This document shows positions 9,328-18,089 of a stretch of 64,000 nt of DNA, piece by piece (the stretch's first letter is position 1; each line of letters starts with the position of its first letter). This DNA is from Acinetobacter guillouiae CIP 63.46. Lineage in GTDB: Bacteria > Pseudomonadota > Gammaproteobacteria > Pseudomonadales > Moraxellaceae. The notes under the pieces were generated by a model. It had not been told where the DNA came from. It saw nothing but the letters and a program-made list of their open reading frames with translations, and did no database searches. The translations under genes were made by a program, and so were the position numbers. The DNA is taken from positions 1,204,324 to 1,268,323 of the forward strand of contig NZ_KB849283.1 of the NCBI RefSeq assembly GCF_000368145.1, read 5' to 3'.

Positions 9328-9649
9328 GGTCTGTTGACATTTCATAAATGGCTTGCGTTGTAGGCTAAAATTGAGCAGATAAGGCATGAAACGAAAAGAA
9401 TAGCGAGACTATTTTTGAGTTTCATAACGCAGACTGAGATAATTTTAGCCACAACCCTGAGCAAGAACAAAGCACTGCTTTGTTTGCAGCGCAAGGCGCA
9501 GCGGGGGACTAGTGTGTTTTTTGCCGCTACGTGTTACCTTGCGAAACGATGTTTCTCATTATTTAGAATGACTAAATTTCGTATTTCGCGCCTAGTATCG
9601 CCTAAAAAACACACGTAGTCGCAAACGTAGACAAATTGTCAACAGCCCC
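9327..9649. mobile_element. MITE-like element, 323 bp, TA target duplication
   Basis: The ends are inverted repeats GGGTCTGTTGACA (9327-9339) and TGTCAACAGCCCC (9637-9649), identical at 12 of 13 positions. TA stands directly outside each end (9325-9326 and 9650-9651). The interior has nested inverted repeats: GTTGTAGGCTAAAATT at 9357 against AATTTTAGCCACAAC at 9441, and a GTGTGTTTTTT/AAAAAACACAC pair near 9512 and 9603. It has no plausible transposase. TA duplication suggests mobilisation by an IS630/Tc1-type or similar transposase acting in trans. Removing the element and one TA rebuilds both flanking features cleanly. Confidence 0.75.
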
Positions 9650-10857
9650 TATTCTTTTATCACTGTTTTCTTCATGGCATAAAAATCTATTCGGTCAATT
9701 ATAAAACTTAGAATTGCCATGGCTAAACCCACAGCCACACAGACACTCCATCCCCAGTGTTTCCATGTGTAGACCGCAACCAAAGAACCTAGCGCAGCAC
9801 CACCAAAATACAGTGTCATATAAATAGAATTAATTCGAGAACGTGCTTGTGCTGAAATTCGATAGACCAGATTTTGGTTAAGTACATGAAAGGCCGATAA
9901 ACCAAAATAAGCCAAAATCACACCTCCGGCATAAGCCAGCAAAGAGTGCTGGGCAAAAAACAGTGGAATCCATGCCAGTACCAATAACCACATACAAATC
10001 AGTGCAACTTTATTTTCCAATCCTTTGGCAATTTGTTTTCCCGCCCAAGGGGTTGCAAACACACCCGCCAAACCAACTATGCCAAATAAACCAATTTGGA
10101 AATCATTAAAATGATAAGGCGCATTGGCAAGAATAAAAGTCATGGTGGTAAAGATCAGCGCCAATATACCGAAGCCGATCCCACCTGCCAGACCGCGGCG
10201 AATTAAATGTGGCTGATCAACGGCCAATGTAAACAATGAACGATAAATTTGTAGCACTGTTAATTGATGAGATTTTCGAGCAACGGGTAATTTAAGCCAC
10301 ATCACTACTGCAAAAGCTAAAATCACAATACCACTGAGTAAATACACCGCATGCCATGACCAAACGGTCGAAAGTAAGCCTGCGATTGATCTGGCCAAGA
10401 GAATGCCTAAAAACAAGCCACTCATCAGTGTTCCGACAATTTGCGGGCTTTTTTGAGGGCTCGCCAAACCAGCAGCAAATGGCACCAAGACTTGTGTCGT
10501 AATCGAAAAGAAGGTGGCTAAAAAGGTAAAACCATACAATACGGACAAACTTTGACTTAAAGAAAGTCCGATCTGGGCGAAACCTGTGCAGCACATCAAC
10601 AAACAAATATAGCTACGCTTTTCAAAAAAATCACCGAGCGGCACCAAGATAAACAGACCAACGGCATAAGAGAGTTGGCCGATCACAATTGTTAAAGCGA
10701 CTTGCTCTGCATTGACCTGTAATGCCTCGGCAATAGAATAAATCAAAGGCTGGTTATAATAGTTCGAACCCGCACAAATCCCACATGCCATTGCCATGAT
10801 GAAAATAAAACTTTTTGACAAGATATGCGTTGTGTCAGGTTGAACTATTTTTTCCAT
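9649..10857 (-). CDS. MFS transporter, YnfM/arabinose-efflux-like
   Basis: This 402-residue, 12-helix major facilitator protein starts at the ATG at 10857, which follows AAGGTGAG. A GTG four codons earlier overlaps that ribosome-binding site and is rejected. The MACGICAGSNYYNQPLI opening and FLILVPLGDFFEKRSYI loop define the YnfM-like subgroup. It is paralogous to the protein at 21886-23061. The stop codon TAG is contributed by the end of the adjacent mobile element. Without the insertion the stop would be TAA at the same codon, so the protein is unchanged. It lies just downstream of dcaP. Substrate unknown. Confidence 0.87.
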   Translation of the reverse strand: MEKIVQPDTTHILSKSFIFIMAMACGICAGSNYYNQPLIYSIAEALQVNAEQVALTIVIGQLSYAVGLFILVPLGDFFEKRSYICLLMCCTGFAQIGLSLSQSLSVLYGFTFLATFFSITTQVLVPFAAGLASPQKSPQIVGTLMSGLFLGILLARSIAGLLSTVWSWHAVYLLSGIVILAFAVVMWLKLPVARKSHQLTVLQIYRSLFTLAVDQPHLIRRGLAGGIGFGILALIFTTMTFILANAPYHFNDFQIGLFGIVGLAGVFATPWAGKQIAKGLENKVALICMWLLVLAWIPLFFAQHSLLAYAGGVILAYFGLSAFHVLNQNLVYRISAQARSRINSIYMTLYFGGAALGSLVAVYTWKHWGWSVCVAVGLAMAILSFIIDRIDFYAMKKTVIKE

Positions 10858-10875
10858 TGCGCAGCTCACCTTATT

Positions 10876-12192
10876 TTAGAATTTGTACATCGACACAAAG
10901 TTAATACGAGAAACATCTGCTGTTCTTCCATCAAACACTTCACGCTTACCTTGATGATATTCCATACCAATATCAATTTGCTCAGCAGGTGAATAAAACA
11001 GATTGGCAGCATAATCCGTTAAACGCTTATTTGCGTCAGGATTGAGTTTTGCATAAGCTGAATCATCATCAAAATCAAAAATTGATGCAGATAAATTTGC
11101 ACGCCATTGCGGATTAAATTTATATGAATAGCCAATATTTAAGCTATTGAGTTTATTCATCTCTAAATCTGTTTTTTGCGCATTTAAAGAAAAATCACCT
11201 GCTGCATTTAAGCTGGTTGCATTTGTCAGGCCAGTTTGTGTGGTATATGGCATGAATTTTTGATCACCCACAATATATTGATAATTCGCCTGTACAGATT
11301 GTGCTGGGCTTAGTTGGTATTTTAAACCTGCACCCGCGCCCCAACTGACTTTTTTAACGGTATCTTTCGCAACATCTACTGATTTTTCATTGACAAAACC
11401 TTGAGCCAAAGCCGTTAAGGCACCTTCTTTTACCGTATATCGACCTGTCAATGTCGGGAATGCTGAAACCCGAGATCCAGTGTATTCCAATGCGACTTTT
11501 AAATCACTCTTGCCATTTATCTTCCAGTCATAGCGCACTTGAGGTGTACGGGTATAAGAGGTTCCCATAAACTGAGTATAATCGACGGACTCTGTTCGTG
11601 TTTCCATATTGGACATCAAAGACCATGTTTGACCGAAAGTCCAATCTTTATAAGTAAAGAAAGCATGACGAATACGGAATTTACCATCGCCTGTACCCAT
11701 GTTGGCACTGTCAAAGAAATCGGCTTCAATATTTCCTGTTACAGCCTTATCTGGACTGTTGAAATACACCCCGATTCGACTGGCATTGATCATGGCATCT
11801 GAGCGAGCATGATCGGAACGTTTGTCACTTTCAAACGGAGTCCGGTTTAAGCTATTGGTGGTTCTTCCTCCCGAATCTGGTGAGGACTTAAAATCAACTG
11901 CAGCATCAAGTCGGGCAATTCCATAGACTTTAACATTGTCTGTCCAAGTCACCCATGAAGGCGCTATTGGTTTCGCGGTTTCAAGTGCTTTATTTTTTTC
12001 TACATTTTCTTCAATTTTTGCTTGTTTGACCTGCAAATTATTTTGTGACAGCTTTTGAGCTTCGAGTTCTGCTTTGAGTTTTTGCAGCTCTGTCTCTAAC
12101 AGATTAATCCGTTGTTCTGCTGTCACTGGCGAATTTGCAAAAATAGTCCCTGAAGCCACAGCGCAAGCTGTAGCTAAAATTAATTTTTTCAT
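10876..12192 (-). CDS. dcaP: DcaP-type outer-membrane porin
   Basis: This 438-residue protein starts with a Sec signal peptide of about 20 residues (ending TIFANS). A short coiled coil follows (AEQRINLLETELQKLKAELEAQ, about residues 25-65), then a beta-barrel with the N-terminal VYGIARLDAAVDF strand and terminal aromatic MYKF. This design is characteristic of DcaP, the trimeric Acinetobacter porin for dicarboxylates. It is the last gene of the minus-strand dca operon (dcaA-dcaK-dcaI-dcaJ-dcaP), 41 bp after dcaJ. It fits as the outer-membrane entry for the diacids degraded by the cluster. Confidence 0.92.
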   Translation of the reverse strand: MKKLILATACAVASGTIFANSPVTAEQRINLLETELQKLKAELEAQKLSQNNLQVKQAKIEENVEKNKALETAKPIAPSWVTWTDNVKVYGIARLDAAVDFKSSPDSGGRTTNSLNRTPFESDKRSDHARSDAMINASRIGVYFNSPDKAVTGNIEADFFDSANMGTGDGKFRIRHAFFTYKDWTFGQTWSLMSNMETRTESVDYTQFMGTSYTRTPQVRYDWKINGKSDLKVALEYTGSRVSAFPTLTGRYTVKEGALTALAQGFVNEKSVDVAKDTVKKVSWGAGAGLKYQLSPAQSVQANYQYIVGDQKFMPYTTQTGLTNATSLNAAGDFSLNAQKTDLEMNKLNSLNIGYSYKFNPQWRANLSASIFDFDDDSAYAKLNPDANKRLTDYAANLFYSPAEQIDIGMEYHQGKREVFDGRTADVSRINFVSMYKF

Positions 12193-12233
12193 CTTTTAAT
12201 CCTTAAAGAAGCTTTTTTTCCTACGCTTATAAA

Positions 12234-12887
12234 CTAAGCGTCTCGTGCATCTATCAACGGGCAGCCCGTTACTGCCTGTAATTCATCAAAACTCAGCCCC
12301 GAAACCATTTCAGTGACATAGGCTTTGTGACCTTTTAATTCAATAATGCATAAATCGGTATAAATACGATCTACACACTGCTCCCCTGTAATGGGATAAC
12401 TCAGTACATCAACAATTTTAGCTTCGCCCTTTTTGGTGACATGCTCCATATAGACATAAATTGACTTGGCTCCCACCGCTAAATCCATTGCACCACCTAC
12501 AGCGGGGACATCATCAGCTTTGCCAGTATGCCAATTGGCTAAATCGCCATTCACTGCGACCTGAAAAGCACCAATCACGCAGATATCCAGATGCCCACCA
12601 CGCATAATGTCAAATGAATCTCCGTGATGCATAAAGCAACCACCATCCAGTAAAGTCACTAACTCCTTTCCAGCATTGACCAAGTCCTCATCTTCTTCAC
12701 CTGCTTTGGGTGGCGGGCCAAAGGCCAAAACCCCATTTTCTGAGTGCAGAAAGATTTCTTTGTCTTGAGGTAAATACTTCGCAACGTTGGTGGGTAAACC
12801 AATACCTAAATTGACATAAGCTCCTTCGGGAATATCCTGAGCAATCAACTGAGCGATATCTTCACGAGAACGTTTTTGAACTGACAT
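12234..12887 (-). CDS. dcaJ: 3-oxoacid CoA-transferase, subunit B
   Basis: I place the start at 12887, behind GGAGATATC, giving 217 residues. The frame remains open upstream, but that part overlaps subunit A. The catalytic glutamate is Glu50 in the SENG motif, followed by the family's GDSFDIMRGGHLD and the VTKKGEAKIV segment. With subunit A it moves CoA from succinyl-CoA or similar onto a dicarboxylate or 3-oxoacid. The genes overlap by one base (TAATG), so they are translationally coupled. The symbol follows the A. baylyi dca naming; PcaJ-type proteins are very similar, but the context favours dca. Confidence 0.9.
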   Translation of the reverse strand: MSVQKRSREDIAQLIAQDIPEGAYVNLGIGLPTNVAKYLPQDKEIFLHSENGVLAFGPPPKAGEEDEDLVNAGKELVTLLDGGCFMHHGDSFDIMRGGHLDICVIGAFQVAVNGDLANWHTGKADDVPAVGGAMDLAVGAKSIYVYMEHVTKKGEAKIVDVLSYPITGEQCVDRIYTDLCIIELKGHKAYVTEMVSGLSFDELQAVTGCPLIDARDA

Positions 12888-13555
12888 TAGATATCTCCTA
12901 CTTTGACAACATGCTGTACAAAAATCCCAGGTGTGATAATGCACTCAGGATCAAGGCTTCCTAGATCTACAGTATGATTCACTTGAACAATGGTTGTTTT
13001 TGCCGCTTTTGCCATAATCGGGCCAAAGTTCCGTGCTGCCTTACGATAGGTCAAATTCCCCCAACGATCGGCTTGATCGGCATAAATCAAAGCAAAGTCA
13101 GCTTCAAGTGGATACTCAAGTACATAGTTTCGACCATTAATGGTTCTGGTTTCTTTGCCTTCTGCGACTTTTGTGCCATAGCCTGTCGGTGTAAATATTG
13201 CACCTAGACCTGCACCTGCCGCTTGAATACGACAGGCTAAGTTGCCCTGTGGAACCAGTTCTAATTCAATCTTTCCTGCACGATATAAGTCTTGAAATAC
13301 AGTCGAACCTGCTGACTTTGGAAATGAACTGATCATTTTTCTGACACAACCTGCAATGATCAGCTTGGTCAAACCACGATCACCAGAGGCAGCATTGTTA
13401 TTGACAATGGTCAGCTCTTTTTTACCTAAATCGATTAAGGCTTCAATCAGTTCCGCAGGCTGACCTGTCACACCAAAACCACTGGTCATGATGGTTGCGC
13501 CATCAGGAATTGCCTTTAAAATCGGTTCAATGTCACTGGTGATTTTATTTATCAT
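12887..13555 (-). CDS. dcaI: 3-oxoacid CoA-transferase, subunit A
   Basis: This 222-residue alpha subunit shows the family glycine loop (GATIMTSGFGVTGQPAELIEAL, residues 19-40), the NNNAASGDRGL segment and EYPLEADFALIYADQADRWGNL. It pairs with the overlapping subunit B gene to form a heteromeric class I CoA transferase. In the dca pathway this activates the diacid to its CoA ester. It sits 47 bp after dcaK and is probably co-transcribed with it. Confidence 0.9.
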   Translation of the reverse strand: MINKITSDIEPILKAIPDGATIMTSGFGVTGQPAELIEALIDLGKKELTIVNNNAASGDRGLTKLIIAGCVRKMISSFPKSAGSTVFQDLYRAGKIELELVPQGNLACRIQAAGAGLGAIFTPTGYGTKVAEGKETRTINGRNYVLEYPLEADFALIYADQADRWGNLTYRKAARNFGPIMAKAAKTTIVQVNHTVDLGSLDPECIITPGIFVQHVVKVGDI

Positions 13556-13602
13556 TTCGCTTGTCCCTTTTCATCCTTAAATTGACGTGACAGGTCAAAT
13601 TG

Positions 13603-14898
13603 TCACTCTGCCTTTTGCGGGTTAAATAGTCGGTCTTTAATAAATAACAGTGGAATTACACCGCATATAAAGTACGCTCCAGCCATCACCAACAGTCCTA
13701 AACCAATCGAACCATGTTGTGATAAATAACCGATGGTTAATGGAGAGAAAATTGAAAGTACTTTACCGATGTTATATGCACCGCCAACCGCCGAGCCTCG
13801 AATTGAGGTTGGAAAACTTTCAGTCATATACGTGGCATTGATTGCATACGGTATGCCGTATAGAAAACCAAAGAACAGCATGAGCCATAAAATATTGGCA
13901 GGCGTGTTAAGGTAAACAATCACGGGAATAAATAGAGCTGTGCCAATTGTGCCGAATGCAAATACAGCGCGGCGACCCAATTTATCCGCAATAATCCCAG
14001 CAATAATTTTGGCAAACATCATGATTAAGAAAGTGCCGACCATATACATCGCCATTTCTTTAAACTTGATTCCTAGATCAGATTCCAAATAAGCCGGCAG
14101 CCAGTTACTCACCCCGTAATAACCAAATTGCAAAGCACCGGTACTCAAAATCCACAGCACAAACATGGTGCCATGTTTCTTATCTTTCAAAATTTCCCAA
14201 TACGGATTCTGACGTTTAACAGGCTGTGCATTTTGTGGCGTTGCAATGACTTTTAATTGGCGTGCTTTTTTCCATGACTCAGGCTCAGGTACGATAAAAT
14301 GCATCAGTACTGATAAAATAATCGGGGTAATTGCAAGCCAATATAGGAAACGCCAGCCATGTTCAGGAATAATATGACCTGCCAATAAAGTCGCAAGTAA
14401 AGACCCCAAGGTATAGCCCGTCATCAGTGTTGCCAACACTGTAGAACGATGTTTGGTCGGTACCATTTCAGACATTAAAATATTACAGGCAATATAAAGT
14501 GCGCCTAAGCCCATTGCACCGACTGTTCTTAAAATCGCAAATTGCATATATGAATGCGTAAAACCCAATGCACAGGTCAGAACAGAAGAAAAAGCAATAA
14601 AGAATACAATCACGCGTACTCGGCCAAAGCGATCACAAGCCCATCCACCGACTAATCCCCCCACAGCGGAACCTAACAGTGTCAAACTGCCTAATGTTCC
14701 TGCTTGTACACCGCTCAGATGAAACTCAGCCTTTAAACTGGTCAAACTTAACGCTAAAAAGCCTAAATCTGCGCCATCACAAAGCAAAGTAAAAAATGCA
14801 AAGATAAAGGCCGTAATCCAAATCTTTTTGGGTGTCTGAATCACCTCTCCAGCACCATTATTACCGCTATTATTTTGTGTAACTGTTTCCGTTGTCAT
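13603..14898 (-). CDS. dcaK: MFS aromatic acid/H+ symporter-type dicarboxylate carrier
   Basis: The start at 14898 is preferred because GAGGA lies 7 bp upstream. The ATG at 14940 lies inside a hairpin and would add 14 unlikely residues. The 431-residue product has 12 helices and the AAHS signature GWACDRFGRVRV after helix 2, with GADLGFLALSLTSLK in helix 1. Carriers of this family import aromatic and other carboxylic acids with protons. It lies between dcaA and dcaI, so dicarboxylate uptake is the inferred role. A clear paralogue is at 28150-29400. Confidence 0.88.
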   Translation of the reverse strand: MTTETVTQNNSGNNGAGEVIQTPKKIWITAFIFAFFTLLCDGADLGFLALSLTSLKAEFHLSGVQAGTLGSLTLLGSAVGGLVGGWACDRFGRVRVIVFFIAFSSVLTCALGFTHSYMQFAILRTVGAMGLGALYIACNILMSEMVPTKHRSTVLATLMTGYTLGSLLATLLAGHIIPEHGWRFLYWLAITPIILSVLMHFIVPEPESWKKARQLKVIATPQNAQPVKRQNPYWEILKDKKHGTMFVLWILSTGALQFGYYGVSNWLPAYLESDLGIKFKEMAMYMVGTFLIMMFAKIIAGIIADKLGRRAVFAFGTIGTALFIPVIVYLNTPANILWLMLFFGFLYGIPYAINATYMTESFPTSIRGSAVGGAYNIGKVLSIFSPLTIGYLSQHGSIGLGLLVMAGAYFICGVIPLLFIKDRLFNPQKAE

Positions 14899-14919
14899 GT
14901 CCATATCCTCAGAAGGAAT

Positions 14920-14940
14920 ATGAGGCATCCCCTGCCTCAT
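14920..14940 (-). repeat. Hairpin between dcaA and dcaK
   Basis: ATGAGGCA (14920-14927) and TGCCTCAT (14933-14940) form a perfect 8-bp stem with a 5-base loop. It lies between the dcaA stop and the dcaK ribosome-binding site and lacks a T tract. It is therefore more likely an mRNA stability or differential-expression element than a full terminator. Confidence 0.6.
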
Positions 14941-14955
14941 GGCATCTAATTGTTA

Positions 14956-16110
14956 TTAGGCCGTAGCGTCCCTAATCATGTTTTTTGCGATAATCAATTG
15001 TTGAACTTGCGTGGTTCCTTCATATAAACGGAACAAACGCACATCACGATAAAAACGTTCAATGGCATATTCACTGATATAACCAGCACCACCGTGAATT
15101 TGTACGCAGCGATCTGCGACCCGACCACACATTTCAGTGGCAAACATTTTTGAACAAGATGCTTCTGTACTAATGTTTTCACCATTATCACGGCGACGCG
15201 CAGCATCGAGCACCATACATTTTGCCGCGTAAATCTCAGCTTTTGAGTCTGCAAGCATGGCTTGGATCAATTGAAAATTAGCAATCGGCTGACCAAATTG
15301 TTTGCGCTCAATGGCATAGTGAAGTGCGTCATTTAACATCCGTTCAGCCACACCGACGCTATATGCACCAATATGTAAACGACCTTTATCTAAAACCTTC
15401 ATGGCTGTTTTAAAACCAATACCTTCAATCCCACCAATCAGTGCTGATGCTGGAACGCGGCAGTTTTCAAAAATCACATCACAAGTATGAGAACCTTTTT
15501 GTCCCATCTTTTGATCGATTTTTCCCAAACTAATCCCAGGCGTATTGGCTTCAACTAAAAATGCAGAAATACCACTTGCACCTTTAATATCAGGATTGGT
15601 CCGCGCCATCACGGTAAAAGTAGCAGCATGTGGTGCATTGGTAATAAAGCGTTTGGTACCATTTAAAACGTAAAAATCACCATCCTTGACTGCACTGGTT
15701 TTTAAAGAGGCGGCATCTGAACCTGCCTCAGGTTCGGTTAAGCAAAATGAACCAATAATTTCACCGCTGGCATAACGAGGAAGATATTTTTGTTTTTGTT
15801 CTTCTGTGCCATCAATCAAAATCGCACTTGAACCAATACCATTGTTGGTACCAATCAGTGAACGGAATGCTGGTGAAGTTTGTCCAAGTTCAAATGCAAC
15901 ATTCACCTCCTCTTCCATGGTAATTCCCAATCCACCATATTCTTCTGGAATGGTTAACCCAAACAAACCTAACTCACGCATTTGTTGCACGATATCTTCA
16001 GGAATTTTGTCCTGCTCGGCAACCTCATGCTCACGTGGAATCAATTCATTTTTTACAAAGTCACGAATTGTTGTGAGCAACTGTTGCAACATTCCTTCAT
16101 CACGGATCAT
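14956..16110 (-). CDS. dcaA: Acyl-CoA dehydrogenase
   Basis: This 384-residue enzyme is a standard-length acyl-CoA dehydrogenase. It has FCLTEPEAGSDAASLKT near residue 135, FVLNGTKRFITNAPHA near 155, RKQFGQPIANFQLIQAMLAD near 275 and QIHGGAGYISEYAIERFYRDVRLF near 336. The expected catalytic base is Glu364 in LYEGTTQ. It oxidises adipyl-CoA or related diacyl-CoA to the 2-enoyl form and delivers electrons to ETF. It opens the minus-strand dca operon and is divergent from dcaE, with an operator-like palindrome between them. A paralogue lies at 26937-28088. Confidence 0.93.
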   Translation of the reverse strand: MIRDEGMLQQLLTTIRDFVKNELIPREHEVAEQDKIPEDIVQQMRELGLFGLTIPEEYGGLGITMEEEVNVAFELGQTSPAFRSLIGTNNGIGSSAILIDGTEEQKQKYLPRYASGEIIGSFCLTEPEAGSDAASLKTSAVKDGDFYVLNGTKRFITNAPHAATFTVMARTNPDIKGASGISAFLVEANTPGISLGKIDQKMGQKGSHTCDVIFENCRVPASALIGGIEGIGFKTAMKVLDKGRLHIGAYSVGVAERMLNDALHYAIERKQFGQPIANFQLIQAMLADSKAEIYAAKCMVLDAARRRDNGENISTEASCSKMFATEMCGRVADRCVQIHGGAGYISEYAIERFYRDVRLFRLYEGTTQVQQLIIAKNMIRDATA

Positions 16111-16257
16111 CTATGATCTCCCTTCTTTTGTAGCTTCATTGCATCCATCAGCTATTCCAGCTGGGTAATGCATACCCTGTTTTAAATCTTGTTTACTGCG
16201 AATGTGTTTCATAGTACGAGATTAAAAACACAAATTTCAAGCTTTTTTGAAAATTAA

Positions 16258-16272
16258 TTTCATTAAGCGAAA
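16258..16272. promoter_or_regulatory. IclR-type operator candidate, dcaA/dcaE divergent promoter
   Basis: TTTCATTAAGCGAAA fits the 7-1-7 palindrome with an intact right half AGCGAAA. A second isolated half-site TGCGAAA is at 16402-16408, only 13 bp before the dcaE ATG. The 311-bp gap holds no gene. DcaR is the natural candidate to bind here. Confidence 0.5.
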
Positions 16273-16421
16273 TTTTATACTCCACCAATATTAAATATCA
16301 ATCACTTAGAAAAATATGCAGACGATAAAGTATCAAGAGGCATAAAAAATACTTGAAATAAATTTCAAAACACGCATTATTAAAGAAACATAGTTTTGAT
16401 CTGCGAAACAAGGAATCAAAA

Positions 16422-17210
16422 ATGAGTGAAATAACAGGGAACAGTTTCATTGAAGTTGACTATTCTGTTCAGAAAGTAGCGATCGTGAAGATTAATCGTC
16501 CAGAGGCTAAAAATGCCTTAAATACACAGGTACGTCAGCAACTGGCTCAAGTGTTTACTGAGTTAAGTTTTAATGACCAGATCAATGCCATTGTGCTCAC
16601 AGGTGGTGAAGAAGTTTTTGCCGCAGGTGCAGATTTAAAAGAAATGGCAAGCGCAACCTCCACAGAAATGTTGCTACGTCATACAGAACGTTATTGGAAT
16701 GCAATTGCGCAATGTCCTAAACCCGTGATTGCTGCTGTAAATGGTTATGCACTGGGTGGCGGTTGTGAACTTGCCATGCATAGCGACATTATTATTGCGG
16801 GTAAAGGCGCAACTTTTGGTCAACCTGAAATTAAAGTCGGTTTAATGCCTGGTGCTGGTGGAACCCAACGTCTCTTTCGTGCAGTGGGTAAATTCCACGC
16901 GATGCGTATGATCATGACGGGTGTAATGGTCAAAGCCGAAGAAGCATATAGCATTGGACTGGTTTCCCAAGTTACTGAAGATGACCAGACCATCCCAACT
17001 GCCATTCAAATGGCGCAAAGTCTAGCAAAAATGCCACCGATTGCCCTACAACAAATCAAAGAAGTTGCATTAATGAGCGAAGATGTTCCATTAAATGCAG
17101 GTTTGGCATTGGAGCGTAAATCATTTCAATTGTTGTTTTCGACCGAAGATAAAAATGAAGGCATTCAAGCATTTATTGAAAAGCGTAAACCATCATATCA
17201 AGGCAAATAA
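16422..17210 (+). CDS. dcaE: Enoyl-CoA hydratase
   Basis: This 262-residue crotonase has both catalytic glutamates in place: one in the GGGCELAMHSD segment near residue 112 and one in FGQPEIKVGLMPGAGGTQR near 132. The N-terminal INRPEAKNALN and C-terminal EGIQAFIEKRKPSYQGK are typical. It hydrates the 2-enoyl diacyl-CoA made by DcaA. It leads the plus-strand operon dcaE-SDR-dcaH-dcaF. An AAGGAATC ribosome-binding site precedes the ATG. Confidence 0.92.
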   Translation: MSEITGNSFIEVDYSVQKVAIVKINRPEAKNALNTQVRQQLAQVFTELSFNDQINAIVLTGGEEVFAAGADLKEMASATSTEMLLRHTERYWNAIAQCPKPVIAAVNGYALGGGCELAMHSDIIIAGKGATFGQPEIKVGLMPGAGGTQRLFRAVGKFHAMRMIMTGVMVKAEEAYSIGLVSQVTEDDQTIPTAIQMAQSLAKMPPIALQQIKEVALMSEDVPLNAGLALERKSFQLLFSTEDKNEGIQAFIEKRKPSYQGK

Positions 17211-17239
17211 GTTTAATCGATAACAACAATGGAATAGAA

Positions 17240-18001
17240 ATGGCTAGAAAAGTATTGATTAGTGCAGGCGGTTCAGGAATTGGACGATGTATTGCAGAAG
17301 CATTCTTAGCACATCACGATGAAGTTTTCGTTTGTGATATCAATGCAGAAAGCTTAGCGCAATTCCAAAAGGCCTATCCTGCACTACATATTTATGCATG
17401 TGATTTATCTAACCATGATGAAATCAAATCTATGTTTAGTGATGCCATCAGCAAACTGGGGCATATTGATGTTCTGGTCAATAATACAGGGATTTCTGGT
17501 CCAACCATCGCAGCAGAAGAATTGAGTTTTGCCGATTGGAGTGCAGTATTAAACCTTAATTTAAATAGTACCTTTGCTATCACCCAACTCGCTATCCCCT
17601 TTTTAAAACAGTCGGAAGCAGGTGTCATTATCAATATGTCATCGATCGCTGGACGTTTGGGCTATCCATATCGTTTGGCTTACGCGACCTCTAAATGGGG
17701 ATTAATTGGTTTTACCAAAACATTGTCGATGGAACTGGGTGCAGACAATATTCGAGTCAATGCCATACTTCCAGGTGCAGTGGATGGGGAACGTGTTCAA
17801 CGGGTGTTACAAGCGCGTGCAGATGTCGCTCAAACTTCTTTGGATGCCGTTACGCAAAATGCACTTAAAAATCAATCGCTCAAATATTTTGTCAATCCAA
17901 AGCATATTGCCGATTTGTGTATATTTTTAGCCTCGGAAAGCGGTTGCTCTATTTCTGGACAAATTTTACCGATTGATGGTGATAAACAATGTCTGAGTTA
18001 A
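17240..18001 (+). CDS. Short-chain dehydrogenase within the dca operon
   Basis: This 253-residue SDR has the catalytic YATSK motif near residue 150, the upstream Ser in NMSSIAGRLG and an NNTG variant of NNAG. The cofactor loop reads SAGGSGIG in place of the usual TGxxxGIG and lies only seven residues from the N terminus. It sits 29 bp after dcaE and before dcaH, so it probably acts on a 3-hydroxy- or 3-oxoacyl-CoA of the same pathway, possibly a stereoisomer DcaH does not accept. The family is certain and the reaction is inferred. I do not assign a dca letter. Confidence 0.82.
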   Translation: MARKVLISAGGSGIGRCIAEAFLAHHDEVFVCDINAESLAQFQKAYPALHIYACDLSNHDEIKSMFSDAISKLGHIDVLVNNTGISGPTIAAEELSFADWSAVLNLNLNSTFAITQLAIPFLKQSEAGVIINMSSIAGRLGYPYRLAYATSKWGLIGFTKTLSMELGADNIRVNAILPGAVDGERVQRVLQARADVAQTSLDAVTQNALKNQSLKYFVNPKHIADLCIFLASESGCSISGQILPIDGDKQCLS

Positions 18002-18089
18002 CCCACCAGACTGTACTGGTTTCTTTCGTTTCTATTTTTTCCGTCTCTAATTTTTCGTTTAATCTGGATCAGTTATCAGGATGATCGAC

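Noticed and set aside
9415-9618. A 67-codon frame inside the MITE-like element
   Set aside because: It spans the element's internal inverted repeats and does not resemble a transposase. It is best explained as chance coding in a non-autonomous element.
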